A DNA stretch of 64,000 nt from Enterocloster alcoholdehydrogenati. GTDB lineage: Bacteria > Bacillota > Clostridia > Lachnospirales > Lachnospiraceae. Below, one piece after another: positions 8,387 to 17,958 of this stretch. The stretch lies in contig NZ_BLTJ01000001.1 of the NCBI RefSeq assembly GCF_013282095.1, forward strand, positions 248,001 to 312,000. Reading direction: 5' to 3'. A program made the translations under genes and the position numbers. Position 1 is the first letter of the stretch; every line of letters starts with the position of its first letter. The notes below the pieces were generated by a model. It did not search any database and was not told the DNA's origin. It saw only the letters and a program-made list of their open reading frames with translations.

Positions 8387-9715
8387 TTACTGATCTTTTT
8401 CCTTCCGTTCCCGGATGATGAATTTTAAGGATGTTCCCTTAAAGCCGAACGCGCTGCGGATCTGATTCTCCAGATATCTTGTATAGGAGAAATGCATCAG
8501 CTCCTTGTCATTTACAAAGACCACAAACGTCGGCGGCTTGACAGCAACCTGAGTCATGTAGTAGATCTTTAACCGCTTTCCCTTATCTGAGGGCGGCTGC
8601 TGCATGGCCACTGCCTCTGTCATGATCTCGTTGAGGACACCGGTAGCCACCCGCAGGTTCTGATTCTGGCGAACCATGTCAATCATGTCAAAGAGCTTTG
8701 GAAGGCGCTGGCCTGTTGCGGCTGAAATGAAGATAAATTCCGCATATGGCATAAATGCCAGCGTCTCCCGGATCTTATTTGTATACTGATAAATGGTCTT
8801 GTCATTTTTCTCGATGGCATCCCATTTATTAACGGCCACAATGATGCCTTTGCCACGGTCATGGGCGATTCCGGCGATCTTTGCGTCCTGCTCCGTAACG
8901 CCTTCCTTGGCGTCAATGACAACTACCACAATGTCCGCCCGCTCCACAGCGGTTACTGTGCGGATGATGCTGTAGCGCTCTAATTCCTCTTTGATCTTAT
9001 TCTTACGGCGCAGACCCGCAGTATCAATAAACACATAAGGGGCACCGTTGTGCACAATCTCCGTATCCACCGCGTCTCTGGTGGTTCCCGCAATATCCGA
9101 TACAATTACCCGGTTCTCGCCTAACAGCTTATTGATAATGGAAGATTTTCCTACGTTTGGCTTTCCTACCACTGCAATCCTTGGGCGGTCGTCCTCCTCT
9201 TCTTCTGTGGAAACTCCATCAAAATGCTTTACCACCTCATCTAAGAGATCTCCGATCCCCAGACGGGACGCAGCGGAAACGGGAACAGGATCTCCGATTC
9301 CCAGGTTGTAGAACTCATACACGTCATTTCCAAACTTTGCGATGCTGTCTACCTTGTTTACCGCAAGTACAACAGGCTTGCGGGACTTGCGCAGCATATC
9401 CGCCACCTTGGAATCCGCATCCACCAGACCCTGGCGCACATCCACGATAAAAACGATCACATCTGCCGTGGCAATGGCGATCTCTGCCTGCTCCCGCATC
9501 TGGGACAGGATGATATCACTGGTATCCGGCTCGATACCGCCTGTATCAATCATGGTAAAATTCATATCCAGCCAGCTGCAGTCCGCATAGATCCTGTCTC
9601 TGGTAACGCCTGGCGTATCCTTTACAATGGAGATGGTATCTCCCGCAATTACATTAAACAGCGTAGACTTTCCTACGTTGGGTCTGCCTACGATGGCTAC
9701 CACTGGTTTGCTCAT
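8387..9715 (-). CDS. der: Ribosome assembly GTPase Der (EngA)
   Basis: Double-GTPase needed for 50S subunit maturation. Two G domains are visible: G1 motifs GRPNVGKST (residues 8-16) and GKPNVGKSS (about 183-191), each with DTGG or DTAG and NKVD/NKWD motifs. They are followed by a C-terminal KH-like domain ending [10 protein letters not shown]. At 442 aa it is the normal length. Its ATG overlaps the end of the upstream DUF512 gene by four bases (ATGA). Confidence 0.96.
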   Translation of the reverse strand: MSKPVVAIVGRPNVGKSTLFNVIAGDTISIVKDTPGVTRDRIYADCSWLDMNFTMIDTGGIEPDTSDIILSQMREQAEIAIATADVIVFIVDVRQGLVDADSKVADMLRKSRKPVVLAVNKVDSIAKFGNDVYEFYNLGIGDPVPVSAASRLGIGDLLDEVVKHFDGVSTEEEEDDRPRIAVVGKPNVGKSSIINKLLGENRVIVSDIAGTTRDAVDTEIVHNGAPYVFIDTAGLRRKNKIKEELERYSIIRTVTAVERADIVVVVIDAKEGVTEQDAKIAGIAHDRGKGIIVAVNKWDAIEKNDKTIYQYTNKIRETLAFMPYAEFIFISAATGQRLPKLFDMIDMVRQNQNLRVATGVLNEIMTEAVAMQQPPSDKGKRLKIYYMTQVAVKPPTFVVFVNDKELMHFSYTRYLENQIRSAFGFKGTSLKFIIRERKEKDQ

Positions 9716-11136
9716 TTATATTCCTCCTGTATCTCTTCTGACAGCTCCTCAAGCTCATAGCCCTCGTAGCCGTAGCCGCTTCCCGGACCTGGCGCATCCT
9801 CCTCCGGCTCCGGTTCCAGCTGCGGATAAAGGACGGCTCTTACAAAATCACGTCCGCTTGATTTTACTATACGCACCTTTACTTGTAAAGCCTTTTCTGC
9901 ATCCTCCGCCGTGAGATCATCTAAGAAGGTAGTCTCCCCGCTGCGGAACATATTGATGGGAAGGAGGAGATATTCTCCCAGCTGTCTGCCCTTAAGCTGG
10001 GCGATCACGTCCTGGCCGGTCAAAAGTCCGGAAACCGTAATGGACTCGCCGAAAAAGTCATTGCGGATGGGGTAAATATGGATGGTGCGGCCGGGAAATT
10101 TCTCTTTGATCCAGCCGGCGTACCTCTCTATATATGGGTACGGCAGCCGGCCGGTTGCGATGGATACGGTATGCTTAGCTCCGTCATCCTCAAGCCCTGC
10201 AAGAGCCTCCTCTACCTCTGCCGCCAGCAGACGCAGCATACCCACGCCGTTTTCCAGCTGGATGTAACCGTCATAGCGCTCTTCTTCAGGAAGAGGCCGC
10301 TCTGCCAGGATGTACCACTCGTCGCTGGCGTGGACAAAATGGATGCCGTGCTCCTTATATATTTTCTTCTGCCACTCCTCAATGAGGTCGATCACCCGGC
10401 AGGCATCTTCCCTGGTAAAAGGTTCCAGAGGATACAGGCCGTCGCGAAACCTTGAAAGCCCCACCGGCACCACAGACACACTCTGCATACAGGGGATATA
10501 CTTCGTCAGATCCTCAATGGAACGCTTAAGCTCGTCCCCGTCGTTGACGCCCCTGCAGAGAACAATCTGGCCATTCATGGGCGTTCCCGCCTCAAAAAGA
10601 CGGTCAATCATCTGAAGCGCCCTGCCTGCAAAGCGGTTATTCAGCATTTTGCAGCGCAGTGCCGGGTTAGTGGTCTGGACGGAAATATTGATGGGAGCCA
10701 GCTTAAAGCGGATGATGCGCTCAATATCCTGCTCCTTTAAGTTGGTCAAGGTAACGTAATTGCCCTGAAGAAAGGACAGGCGGGTATCGTCGTCCTTAAA
10801 ATAGAGAGTCTCCCGCATCCCCGGAGGCATCTGGTCGATAAAACAGAAAATGCACTTGTTGCTGCAGGAGCGGTAGTCGCTCATCAGACCATTTTCAAAG
10901 GTAAGCCCCAGATCTTCATAATCGTTTTCGATATCAAGCTCCCACTCCTCCCCGTCTGCCTTGCGGACTGTCATGATCATGGAAGGGCTGTTTACATAGT
11001 ATTCGTAGTCGAAAATATCCTGTATTGTATTTCCATTTATAGTAAGGACACAGTCTCCCGGCTCCAGCTCCAGTTCCTCGCCGATAGAACCTGGATCTAC
11101 CTTTAAGATCCGATGGCCTTCCAGTTTCTTTTTCAT
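9712..11136 (-). CDS. DUF512-family radical SAM protein with N-terminal PDZ-like domain
   Basis: Cytoplasmic iron-sulfur protein of unknown reaction. A PDZ-like segment comes first (about residues 8-70: [16 protein letters not shown]). Next is a radical SAM-type cysteine motif CSNKCIFC near residue 92, within the family block [13 protein letters not shown]. The DUF512 C-terminal domain follows, with T-G-x-L-x-x-P-Y and [10 protein letters not shown]. At 474 aa it is full length. It opens the operon containing der, plsY and gpsA, with a promoter at 11171-11199, and overlaps der by four bases. The pairing with der suggests a link to ribosome or membrane biogenesis, but this is only context. Confidence 0.9.
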   Translation of the reverse strand: MKKKLEGHRILKVDPGSIGEELELEPGDCVLTINGNTIQDIFDYEYYVNSPSMIMTVRKADGEEWELDIENDYEDLGLTFENGLMSDYRSCSNKCIFCFIDQMPPGMRETLYFKDDDTRLSFLQGNYVTLTNLKEQDIERIIRFKLAPINISVQTTNPALRCKMLNNRFAGRALQMIDRLFEAGTPMNGQIVLCRGVNDGDELKRSIEDLTKYIPCMQSVSVVPVGLSRFRDGLYPLEPFTREDACRVIDLIEEWQKKIYKEHGIHFVHASDEWYILAERPLPEEERYDGYIQLENGVGMLRLLAAEVEEALAGLEDDGAKHTVSIATGRLPYPYIERYAGWIKEKFPGRTIHIYPIRNDFFGESITVSGLLTGQDVIAQLKGRQLGEYLLLPINMFRSGETTFLDDLTAEDAEKALQVKVRIVKSSGRDFVRAVLYPQLEPEPEEDAPGPGSGYGYEGYELEELSEEIQEEYK

Positions 11137-11170
11137 ATTGCTTTAACCTCGATTTATATTTTCTTTCTCT

Positions 11171-11199
11171 ATCATAACAACTTTACGTATGTTTGTAAA
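11171..11199 (-). promoter_or_regulatory. Sigma-A promoter of the DUF512-der-plsY-gpsA operon
   Basis: Minus strand TTTACA (11199-11194), 17-base spacer, TATGAT (11176-11171), about 35 bases upstream of the start at 11136. Confidence 0.65.
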
Positions 11200-11264
11200 T
11201 GACAACTTCCGGGAGCACATCTTCGGTGAAAGGATGTATTTTTTAGTAAAATACCTGTAAAGCC

Positions 11265-11293
11265 TTGACCGGACTGCCGGGAAATGGTATATA
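11265..11293 (+). promoter_or_regulatory. Sigma-A promoter of prs
   Basis: TTGACC (11265-11270), 17-base spacer, TATATA (11288-11293), about 90 bases before the prs ATG. I recognised no known leader RNA in the 5' region. Confidence 0.7.
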
Positions 11294-11382
11294 TCATAAT
11301 GTATGCCCTCACGGGACTATGTATTTTTAAGCGTCCTGTAGGGAAAAATCGTCACTACAATCAACAAAGGAGTAAAGCTTTC

Positions 11383-12567
11383 ATGGCTAACAATTTCGTA
11401 TTTAATGATTCTCTCCCTGTTGCGCCTCTGAAACTGGCCGCACTGGAAAGCTGCCGGGATTTTGCCTCTAAGGTCAACGACCATATCGTGCAGTTCCGCC
11501 GCAATGACATCGAGGAGCTGACACGGCGCAAGGCAGACCTGCGCTATCGCGGTTATGACGTGGATTCCTACCTGTTAGACTGCCAGTGCCCCAGATTCGG
11601 CACAGGCGAAGCAAAGGCTGTGATCAATGAATCCGTCCGCGGAACCGATATTTTCGTAATGGTGGACGTGATGAACTACAGCATTCCTTACAGCGTATGC
11701 GGCTACACCAATCATATGTCCCCGGACGACCACTATCAGGATCTGAAGCGCATTATCGGCGCCTGCTCCTCCACCGCCCACCGGATCAATGTGATCATGC
11801 CCTTCCTCTATGAGAGCCGCCAGCACAAGCGCACCAAGCGCGAGTCCCTGGACTGCGCCATGGCTCTGGAAGAACTGGTAGCCATGGGCGTGGAAAACAT
11901 CATTACCTTTGATGCCCACGATCCCAGAGTGCAGAACGCCATCCCTCTGTACGGTTTTGACAACTTCCTGCCTACCTACCAGTTTGTAAAGACCCTCTTC
12001 TCCCACGATACAGACACAAAGATCGACAAGGAGCACTTAATGGTTATCAGCCCGGACGAAGGCGCTATGAACCGCGCCGTTTACCTGGCAAATAACCTGG
12101 GTGTGGATATGGGTATGTTCTATAAGCGCCGGGACTACTCCAAGGTAGTAAACGGGCGCAACCCCATCGTAGCCCATGAGTTTTTAGGCTCCTCCGTAGA
12201 GGGCAAGACCGTTCTGATCATTGACGACATGATCTCCTCCGGCGAAAGTATGCTGGATACCTGCAAGGAATTAAAGGAGAGAAAAGCCGCCAAGGCGATC
12301 GTATGCTGTACCTTCGGCCTCTTTACCAACGGTCTTGAAAAATTCGACGAGTATTTTGAGAAGGGCTATCTGGATTATGTAATCACCACCAACTTAAATT
12401 ACCGTCCCAAGGAGCTTTTAGAGCGCAAGTGGTATCTGGAGGCAGATATGAGTAAGTACACCGCTGCCATCATCAACTCTCTGAACCATGACCGCTCCAT
12501 CGGCGCTACCCTGTCTCCTACCGAGAAGATCCAGAAACTGGTAAAGAAGAGACAGCAGACCCTCTAA
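11383..12567 (+). CDS. prs: Ribose-phosphate pyrophosphokinase
   Basis: Makes PRPP from ribose-5-phosphate and ATP for nucleotide, histidine and tryptophan synthesis. The PRPP-binding loop reads V-L-I-I-D-D-M-I-S-S-G-E-S near residue 285, and the metal/ATP site appears as F-D-A-H-D-P-R-V-Q. At 394 aa it is longer than classical PRPP synthetases (about 315), as in other Lachnospiraceae homologues as I recall them. I start at 11383 (AAAGGAG eleven bases upstream) rather than at an in-frame ATG at 11284, which lies inside the promoter. It is a single-gene unit ended by a two-way terminator. Confidence 0.93.
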   Translation: MANNFVFNDSLPVAPLKLAALESCRDFASKVNDHIVQFRRNDIEELTRRKADLRYRGYDVDSYLLDCQCPRFGTGEAKAVINESVRGTDIFVMVDVMNYSIPYSVCGYTNHMSPDDHYQDLKRIIGACSSTAHRINVIMPFLYESRQHKRTKRESLDCAMALEELVAMGVENIITFDAHDPRVQNAIPLYGFDNFLPTYQFVKTLFSHDTDTKIDKEHLMVISPDEGAMNRAVYLANNLGVDMGMFYKRRDYSKVVNGRNPIVAHEFLGSSVEGKTVLIIDDMISSGESMLDTCKELKERKAAKAIVCCTFGLFTNGLEKFDEYFEKGYLDYVITTNLNYRPKELLERKWYLEADMSKYTAAIINSLNHDRSIGATLSPTEKIQKLVKKRQQTL

Positions 12568-12623
12568 ACCACATATTGCCTTTGAGAAATACGTTAGAGC
12601 GAAATTGAACGTATATGCAAAAA

Positions 12624-12665
12624 TCCCGTCCCAGGCGCAAATATCTGCCCGGACGGGACTTTTTT
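12624..12665. terminator. Bidirectional terminator between prs and pgeF
   Basis: The stem TCCCGTCC / GGACGGGA (12624-12631 and 12652-12659) is flanked by TTTTTT on the plus side (12660-12665) and by AAAAA at 12619-12623, which reads TTTTT on the minus strand. It serves both convergent genes. Confidence 0.85.
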
Positions 12666-13518
12666 ATTCTCTCAGACACAGAAACGCTGCCAGAGTTCCT
12701 CTCTTTGCTCCCACCTTCCGGTGAGAGAAGAGAAATTCGTGATTGCACATGGTACAGATATTGGTAGTGTGGATCTGCTCTCTTTTAAGCCCTTCCTCTG
12801 AAAACAGGATCTCGTTGGCCTTCCAGAGATCCAGCTGATATTTGCCCGGAGCCCTCCCCGTTTCAAACAGCGCATCATGCCATTTGGGCGCAAAGGCATT
12901 TTTAAACTCCTCCACCACTTCTTCCCCCACCTCAAAACAATCCTTACAGATGCTGGGGCCGATACAGACAGTCAAATCCTCCGGCCGTGTTCCGAAGGCT
13001 TCTTTCATAGCCTTCAGCGTTTCACGGGCCATTCCCTTTACCGTGCCGCGCCAGCCTGCATGGCTCAGGCCGATAGCCCGGTGAACCGGATCCACAACGT
13101 ATAAGGGCACACAGTCTGCGTAAAAGGTCACAAGCGTCAGCCCCGGCACATCTGTGATCATACCATCGATATCCCGGTACTCTCTGGGCCGGATCACTCC
13201 CTTTCCGGCATCGTCCTCTGTCATCTGCCGGACATGAACCGTATGGGTCTGCCAGGAAACCACCATCCGATCCCGCTCCACTCCCAGTGCAGCGGCCATC
13301 CTGGTAAAGTTTTCCAGCACATCAGACGGATCATCCCCTCTTGTGTAGGAGAAATTCATCGCAGCACAGTCCCCTTTGCTGACGCCGCCCAGTCGTGTAG
13401 AAAACCCATCCGCCACCAGCCCTGTTTTCTTCAGCGCCCGGAAGGACAGGTAGGGAACTCCTCCGACTTCCTCTGTATCCAGTATTGCTTCCCTGTTTTT
13501 ATAATTCCATGGAATCAT
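12664..13518 (-). CDS. pgeF: PgeF/YfiH family (LACC1-like purine nucleosidase, formerly 'polyphenol oxidase')
   Basis: Members of this family act on purine nucleosides or correct peptidoglycan stem peptides (PgeF in E. coli); the role here is not decided. The 284 aa product has the metal-site motifs FYADCVPL and SHAGWRGT, then GPSICKDCFEVGEEV with two cysteines, all expected. It is the last gene of the leftward housekeeping run, 57 bases after yraN, and ends at the bidirectional terminator. The ribosome site AGGAG lies ten bases before the ATG. Confidence 0.88.
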   Translation of the reverse strand: MIPWNYKNREAILDTEEVGGVPYLSFRALKKTGLVADGFSTRLGGVSKGDCAAMNFSYTRGDDPSDVLENFTRMAAALGVERDRMVVSWQTHTVHVRQMTEDDAGKGVIRPREYRDIDGMITDVPGLTLVTFYADCVPLYVVDPVHRAIGLSHAGWRGTVKGMARETLKAMKEAFGTRPEDLTVCIGPSICKDCFEVGEEVVEEFKNAFAPKWHDALFETGRAPGKYQLDLWKANEILFSEEGLKREQIHTTNICTMCNHEFLFSHRKVGAKRGTLAAFLCLRE

Positions 13519-13575
13519 GCCTCACATTCTCCTTTCCCGGTCTCTTCCACAGCCCGCACAGCATCCGGCGCGTTC

Positions 13576-13917
13576 CTAAAAAGCATCCAAAATCCACTGA
13601 AGGTTTCCCCCAGTGAACCCCACCACATCAAAGCGGCAGGGTGTATCCTCCGGTATCTTACGAATATACATAAAATACCGGGCTGTATCGCGGATCCGCT
13701 TCTGTTTTCGCAGATCCACAGCTTCAAGGGGGTAACCCAGACTGCCGTCAGCCCTGTATTTTACCTCTGTAAATACCAGATACGCCCCGTCTTTTAAGAT
13801 CAGATCAATCTCCCCGAAGCGGCTGCGGAAATTTTTTTCCAGCAGCGTCAGGCCCTGTTTTTGCAGAAAGGCAGCCGCTGCTTCCTCGTAACGGCTGCCT
13901 GTTTCTCTTTTATTCAT
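13576..13917 (-). CDS. yraN: YraN/UPF0102 family endonuclease-like protein
   Basis: Small (113 aa) protein of the PD-(D/E)XK nuclease superfamily, reaction unproven. The core motif is clear: R-x-G-E-I-D-L-I, then V-F-T-E-V-K-Y-R (the E-x-K pair). An opening G-x-x-Y-E-E-A-A-A-A-F-L helix is typical. Its position directly after rnhB is a conserved arrangement in Firmicutes. Confidence 0.88.
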   Translation of the reverse strand: MNKRETGSRYEEAAAAFLQKQGLTLLEKNFRSRFGEIDLILKDGAYLVFTEVKYRADGSLGYPLEAVDLRKQKRIRDTARYFMYIRKIPEDTPCRFDVVGFTGGNLQWILDAF

Positions 13918-13929
13918 CCATTTCCCCTG

Positions 13930-14580
13930 CTATGTTTCTGTACTAAAGTTCTTTATAAACGTCCTTCTGTGGATGGGACAGGGCCCAAGCTCCTTTAACG
14001 CCTGGATATGAGCCGCTGTACCGTAGCCCTTATGCTTCCCAAAGCCGTAGCCCGGATAAATGGCGTCATATTCTGCCATCATGTGATCCCTTGTCACCTT
14101 TGCAAGGATACTGGCTGCCGCAATAGACACGCTTTTGGCATCGCCTTTTATGATAGGCACCTGCAAAATTTCCACCTGTGGGATATTCACCGCATCGTTT
14201 AAAAGCAGCTGCGGAACCACTCCCAGGCCTGCAATCGCCTCACGCATAGCTTCATAGGTAGCCTGGAGAATATTGATCTCGTCGATCCGGGCAGGAGAAG
14301 CCGTTTTCACGCACCAGGCCACAGCCTTTTCCTTGATTTCTGCAAACAGCTCCTCTCTGCGTTTTTCTGAAAGTTTCTTGGAATCGTTCAGATACAGAAT
14401 CTGGCAGTCTTTGGGCAGAATTACCGCTCCAGCCGTCACCGGCCCTGCCAAGGGCCCTCTTCCTGCCTCATCGATGCCGCAGATCAGGGAAAAATCCCCA
14501 TATTCTCTCTCGTAGGCTCTCATTGCCTCCAGTCTGGCAAGCTCCTTCTCCAGACGTTCTCCCTTTAATTCACGCGCCAT
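13930..14580 (-). CDS. rnhB: Ribonuclease HII
   Basis: Removes ribonucleotides from DNA and RNA-DNA hybrids. The 216 aa product carries the active-site block GIDEAGRGPLAGPV (acidic residues at D-E), L-N-D-S-K-K-L-S, and I-I-K-G-D-A-K-S-V-S-I-A-A-A-S-I-L-A-K-V with the third acid. The start codon overlaps the rbgA stop by one base (TAATG). This neighbourhood (rplS-lepB-rbgA-rnhB) is the standard Firmicutes one. Confidence 0.95.
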   Translation of the reverse strand: MARELKGERLEKELARLEAMRAYEREYGDFSLICGIDEAGRGPLAGPVTAGAVILPKDCQILYLNDSKKLSEKRREELFAEIKEKAVAWCVKTASPARIDEINILQATYEAMREAIAGLGVVPQLLLNDAVNIPQVEILQVPIIKGDAKSVSIAAASILAKVTRDHMMAEYDAIYPGYGFGKHKGYGTAAHIQALKELGPCPIHRRTFIKNFSTET

Positions 14581-15497
14581 TATTTCACCCTGTCCTTATA
14601 ATCCTGCGCCTGCTCCAGGCTCAGCCGCCCCAGCTTGCCGGAGCGAAAATCATCTAATAAAAGAGCCGCGGCCCTGGCCAAATCCAGTTCGCCGCCCCTG
14701 ATCAGACAGGAACGTTTCCGGGCGATCTGCTCCAGCATATAACTGGCACAAAGGTTCTGTTCTTCTTTGGAAAGAGAAACCCAGGGCCCCTTTTCTTCGT
14801 CAGACTCCTCTTCCGTCAGACCATATCGTTCCTTCAGCACGCCGGGATAGACCTCCTCCAAAAGCCGGATCAGTTCCCAGGCCAGTTCGTCCCTATTCAG
14901 GATCTGGTCATTGATGGAGCCGATCAGAGCCAGATGAAGACCCACTGTCTGATCCTCAAACCGGGGCCAGAGGATACCCGGCGTATCCAGAAGTTCCAAT
15001 GTTTTGTTTAAACGGATCCACTGGTTTCCCTTGGTAACGCCCGGTTTGTTTCCCGTCTTGGCACAGGCCTTTCCTGCAAAGGAATTGATAAAAGTGGACT
15101 TTCCTACATTTGGGATTCCCACTACCATGGTTCGGATGGGACGGTTTAAGATACCTCTGCGGCGGTCTCTCTCGATCTTTTCCTTACACGCCTCCTGAAT
15201 CACGGCCTGAACCTGCTTTAGGCTGCCCTTGTTTCTGGCGTCGATCTTTGCCACATGGATGCCTCTTGATTCAAAGAGGGAAGCCCAGGCGGCATTTTTT
15301 CCCTCATCTGACAGATCCGCCTTATTAAGCAGAACCATCCTGGCCTTTCCAGCCGCCAGCTCATCGATATCGGGATTGCGGCTGGAAAACGGCACTCTGG
15401 CGTCCACCAGCTCGATCACCAGGTCAATAAGCTTCATATCCTCTTTCATCGCCCGTCTGGCCTTTGTCATATGGCCCGGATACCACTGTATGTTCAT
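14580..15497 (-). CDS. rbgA: Ribosome biogenesis GTPase RbgA (YlqF)
   Basis: Circularly permuted GTPase for late 50S assembly. The order of motifs is permuted: NKADL (G4) near residue 62, then GIPNVGKSTF (G1) near 128, then DTPG (G3) near 172. The classic opening MNIQWYPGHMTKA is present. I start at 15497, after AAAGGAG, and not at an upstream ATG twelve codons earlier. Length is 305 aa, slightly longer than the Bacillus protein (282). Confidence 0.94.
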   Translation of the reverse strand: MNIQWYPGHMTKARRAMKEDMKLIDLVIELVDARVPFSSRNPDIDELAAGKARMVLLNKADLSDEGKNAAWASLFESRGIHVAKIDARNKGSLKQVQAVIQEACKEKIERDRRRGILNRPIRTMVVGIPNVGKSTFINSFAGKACAKTGNKPGVTKGNQWIRLNKTLELLDTPGILWPRFEDQTVGLHLALIGSINDQILNRDELAWELIRLLEEVYPGVLKERYGLTEEESDEEKGPWVSLSKEEQNLCASYMLEQIARKRSCLIRGGELDLARAAALLLDDFRSGKLGRLSLEQAQDYKDRVK

Positions 15498-15501
15498 CGC
15501 T

Positions 15502-16062
15502 CTAACTCCTTTCTTTTCCGGAAATAAATCCAATCTTTAAAAGAGGCAGGAAACGCAGCCACACCTTTCCCGAAATCTGCTCCAGGGTCACATTCCCCAC
15601 ATTGGCAAAACGGCTGTCCTCGCTGCTGTCCCGGTTATCTCCCAGAAGAAAGTACTCCCCGTCTGATAACTGGACAGGCGATTCGGCCCTTCCTGCCAGC
15701 GAGACCTGTTCCAGCTGTGCGGGCGCCTTAAGCGGCTCTCCGTCAATCAAAACGATTCCGTTTTTGATCTGTACCGTCTCACCGGGAAGGCCGATAACCC
15801 TCTTTACATTCTTCTTTCCATCCTCCCGTTCAAAGACTACGATGTCAAAGCGCTGGGGTTTCCCTATCACATAGGAAAGCCGGTCTGTAAGCACCACATC
15901 GCCCCCGTCTAAAACAGGCTGCATGGAATTTCCCGACACCTTTACCTGCTCTCCAAAGCCATAGACCAAAAACCAGGCACAGGCCAGGACTACCACAACA
16001 TTTACGATCCAGCTGACACTTTTTCGCAGCCAGGCAGTTTCCTCATTGATATAAAAATCCAA
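15502..16062 (-). CDS. lepB: Signal peptidase I
   Basis: Type I membrane serine peptidase that removes Sec signal peptides. With the start chosen here, one transmembrane segment lies at about residues 15-35. The catalytic serine is S46 in SGNSMQP and the general-base lysine is K87 in N-V-K-R-V-I-G; the box GDNRDSSEDSR follows. I prefer a TTG start at 16062 (186 aa) because GAGGA lies five bases upstream. The alternative ATG at 16128 (208 aa) falls in the loop of a 9-bp hairpin and has only three bases after its purine tract. The gene ends four bases before rbgA starts. Confidence 0.88.
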   Translation of the reverse strand: MDFYINEETAWLRKSVSWIVNVVVVLACAWFLVYGFGEQVKVSGNSMQPVLDGGDVVLTDRLSYVIGKPQRFDIVVFEREDGKKNVKRVIGLPGETVQIKNGIVLIDGEPLKAPAQLEQVSLAGRAESPVQLSDGEYFLLGDNRDSSEDSRFANVGNVTLEQISGKVWLRFLPLLKIGFISGKERS

Positions 16063-16115
16063 CTCTGTCCTCAATCCTTCAGACCGGTTTATGCATTTCC
16101 CGGCTATCAAAATGG

Positions 16116-16137
16116 GGACAATTTTCATTGTCCCCTT
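16116..16137 (-). terminator. Hairpin between rplS and lepB
   Basis: A 9-bp perfect stem GGGGACAAT / ATTGTCCCC closes a GAAA loop in the rplS transcript and is followed by ATTTTGAT. It may act as a partial terminator after rplS or protect its 3' end. Confidence 0.55.
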
Positions 16138-16151
16138 TTCGCGCTTCTTAC

Positions 16152-16499
16152 TTATTTAACTAATTCTTTTACCTTGGCAGCCTTGCCTACTCTGTCTCTT
16201 AAGTAGTTCAGTTTTGCTCTTCTTACCTTACCCTTGCGTACTACTTCGATGTTGTCAACGCTTGGGGAATGTAAAGGCCATGTCTTCTCAACGCCGATGC
16301 CGTTGGAATTCTTTCTTACAGTGAAGGTTTCTCTTGCTCCGCCGTTCTGTCTCTTGATCACAACGCCCTCAAAGATCTGGATTCTCTCGCGGTTTCCCTC
16401 TTTGATCTTGTTGTATACCTTTACGGTATCACCTACGTTGAAGCTTGGTACGCTTTCCTTTAACTGTGCTGCTTCGATATTCTTGATAATTTCGTTCAT
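16152..16499 (-). CDS. rplS: Large ribosomal subunit protein L19 (bL19)
   Basis: Component at the 30S-50S interface. The 115 aa product matches the family throughout: F-N-V-G-D-T-V-K-V near residue 20, [10 protein letters not shown] and [15 protein letters not shown] strong GGAGG ribosome site precedes the ATG. It is normally linked to trmD; here a CNNM/CorC-type gene lies between them. Confidence 0.97.
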   Translation of the reverse strand: MNEIIKNIEAAQLKESVPSFNVGDTVKVYNKIKEGNRERIQIFEGVVIKRQNGGARETFTVRKNSNGIGVEKTWPLHSPSVDNIEVVRKGKVRRAKLNYLRDRVGKAAKVKELVK

Positions 16500-16625
16500 G
16501 GTGTGAACCTCCTTCGTCTATTGGATGTTCTTAATACTCTATGAGGTAAAACGGATTCACCGCAATTCAGTAACAGAGGACCATCTATTCTTTGTCACAA
16601 CGGTATCAGTGTACCATACTCCCTC

Positions 16626-17897
16626 TTAATTTGCAAGTGGTTTTTTGACATAAATATGGACTTTGCTGATCCTGTTTTTATTGACCTTCTCCACCACCAG
16701 ACGGACTTTGTCCGTGTTCACCTCTTCTCCCTCCTTGGGCAGATGCTCCAGACGGTCGATCATAAAACCTCCCACCGAATCAAAATCCTCTGACTGAAGA
16801 TCCAGCCCCAGACGGTCATTGAAATCATCCAGATTCATGGAGCCGTCAGCCATATATTCGCCATCAGACAGTTCCTTTAACTCGTCCTCCTCGTCCTCAT
16901 CAAATTCATCCCGTATATCCCCCACGATCTCCTCCAGAATGTCCTCCAGAGTAATGAGGCCTGCGGTGGCTCCGTACTCATTGGAAACAATGACGATATT
17001 GTTGGAGGTCTTGCGCATCTCGATCATCAGCTCGGAAAGTTTCTTGGATTCAAAGGTAAAAAGGGGCTGACGCAGATAATCCCGGATGGAAAAATGCGTC
17101 CTGTCCTCCAAAAGAATCAGATCCTTCATATTGATAATGCCGATGATATTGTCTGTATTATCCTCATAAACGGGAAGCCGGGTGTAATGGTCCTTTCTGA
17201 AAATATCCATCAGTTCCTCATAGGACGCCTCTACATCCACAAGGGCCATGTCGATCCTGGGAACCATGATATCGCGGGCAACAGAATCGCCCAGATCAAA
17301 CACATTATTGATCATCTCTTTTTCCTCAGACTCGATTACTCCCTTTTCATGCCCCACCTCTACAATCGTCCTCAGTTCATCTTCTGTGAAGCTGTCCGCC
17401 GGTTTGTCAGGATCCACGCCAAGGATGCGCAAAACTCCCCCGGACAGCAGATTTACAATATAGATTACCGGTGTCAGTATAGTCATAAGCACGCAGATCA
17501 GATGGGCGAAGCGCAGGGCATTCTTCTCTGCATCCAGCGTGGCTACTGTCTTTGGCGTAACCTCGCCAAAAAGCAGTACAAGAAGCGTCAGTATGCCGGT
17601 TGCCGCTCCCACTGCCTCGCTTCCCATCACATCCGTCACAAGCACTGTAAGGATGGCAGACGCGGAAAGGTTGACCACATTGTTGCCGATCAGGATGGCG
17701 CCCAGCATCTTGCTCTGATCCTTTCTGGCCTTCAGTACCCAGCAAGCTGCCTTATTGCCATTGTCTGCAAGATTTCGCATACGAATCAGATTCACCGTTG
17801 TAAGGGCGGTTTCCGATGATGAGAAAAACGCCGAAAGCCCCAGACAGACCACTACTAACACCAAACGTATACCGACCGTATCACCTGATAGATCCAA
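16626..17897 (-). CDS. CNNM/CorC-type hemolysin-family membrane protein (DUF21, CBS pair, CorC_HlyC)
   Basis: Putative magnesium/cation-transport-associated membrane protein. The 423 aa product has an N-terminal DUF21 transmembrane domain (about residues 5-175, including S-S-E-T-A-L-T-T and I-G-N-N-V-V-N). A pair of CBS domains follows (about 205-325, with M-V-P-R-I-D-M near the start), then a CorC_HlyC C-terminal domain (about 340-420). It lies between trmD and rplS with the same polarity. The word hemolysin is historical; nothing suggests a toxin. Confidence 0.88.
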   Translation of the reverse strand: MDLSGDTVGIRLVLVVVCLGLSAFFSSSETALTTVNLIRMRNLADNGNKAACWVLKARKDQSKMLGAILIGNNVVNLSASAILTVLVTDVMGSEAVGAATGILTLLVLLFGEVTPKTVATLDAEKNALRFAHLICVLMTILTPVIYIVNLLSGGVLRILGVDPDKPADSFTEDELRTIVEVGHEKGVIESEEKEMINNVFDLGDSVARDIMVPRIDMALVDVEASYEELMDIFRKDHYTRLPVYEDNTDNIIGIINMKDLILLEDRTHFSIRDYLRQPLFTFESKKLSELMIEMRKTSNNIVIVSNEYGATAGLITLEDILEEIVGDIRDEFDEDEEDELKELSDGEYMADGSMNLDDFNDRLGLDLQSEDFDSVGGFMIDRLEHLPKEGEEVNTDKVRLVVEKVNKNRISKVHIYVKKPLAN

Positions 17898-17958
17898 AAT
17901 TCATTCACTCCTATTTCTTTAGTTTTATGGAACTGAGAAGATGTCCCATCCTAAATCG

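Noticed and set aside
13515-13727. A 70-residue minus-strand reading frame between pgeF and yraN
   Set aside because: It lies mostly inside yraN in another frame, has no ribosome site and resembles no protein.
16500-16625. Ribosomal protein L19 leader RNA upstream of rplS
   Set aside because: The region has the right position, but I could not fold a convincing conserved structure by eye. A covariance-model search would decide.
16626-17897. A hemolysin toxin
   Set aside because: The DUF21-CBS-CorC architecture is that of CNNM/CorC cation-transport proteins; the hemolysin name is historical.
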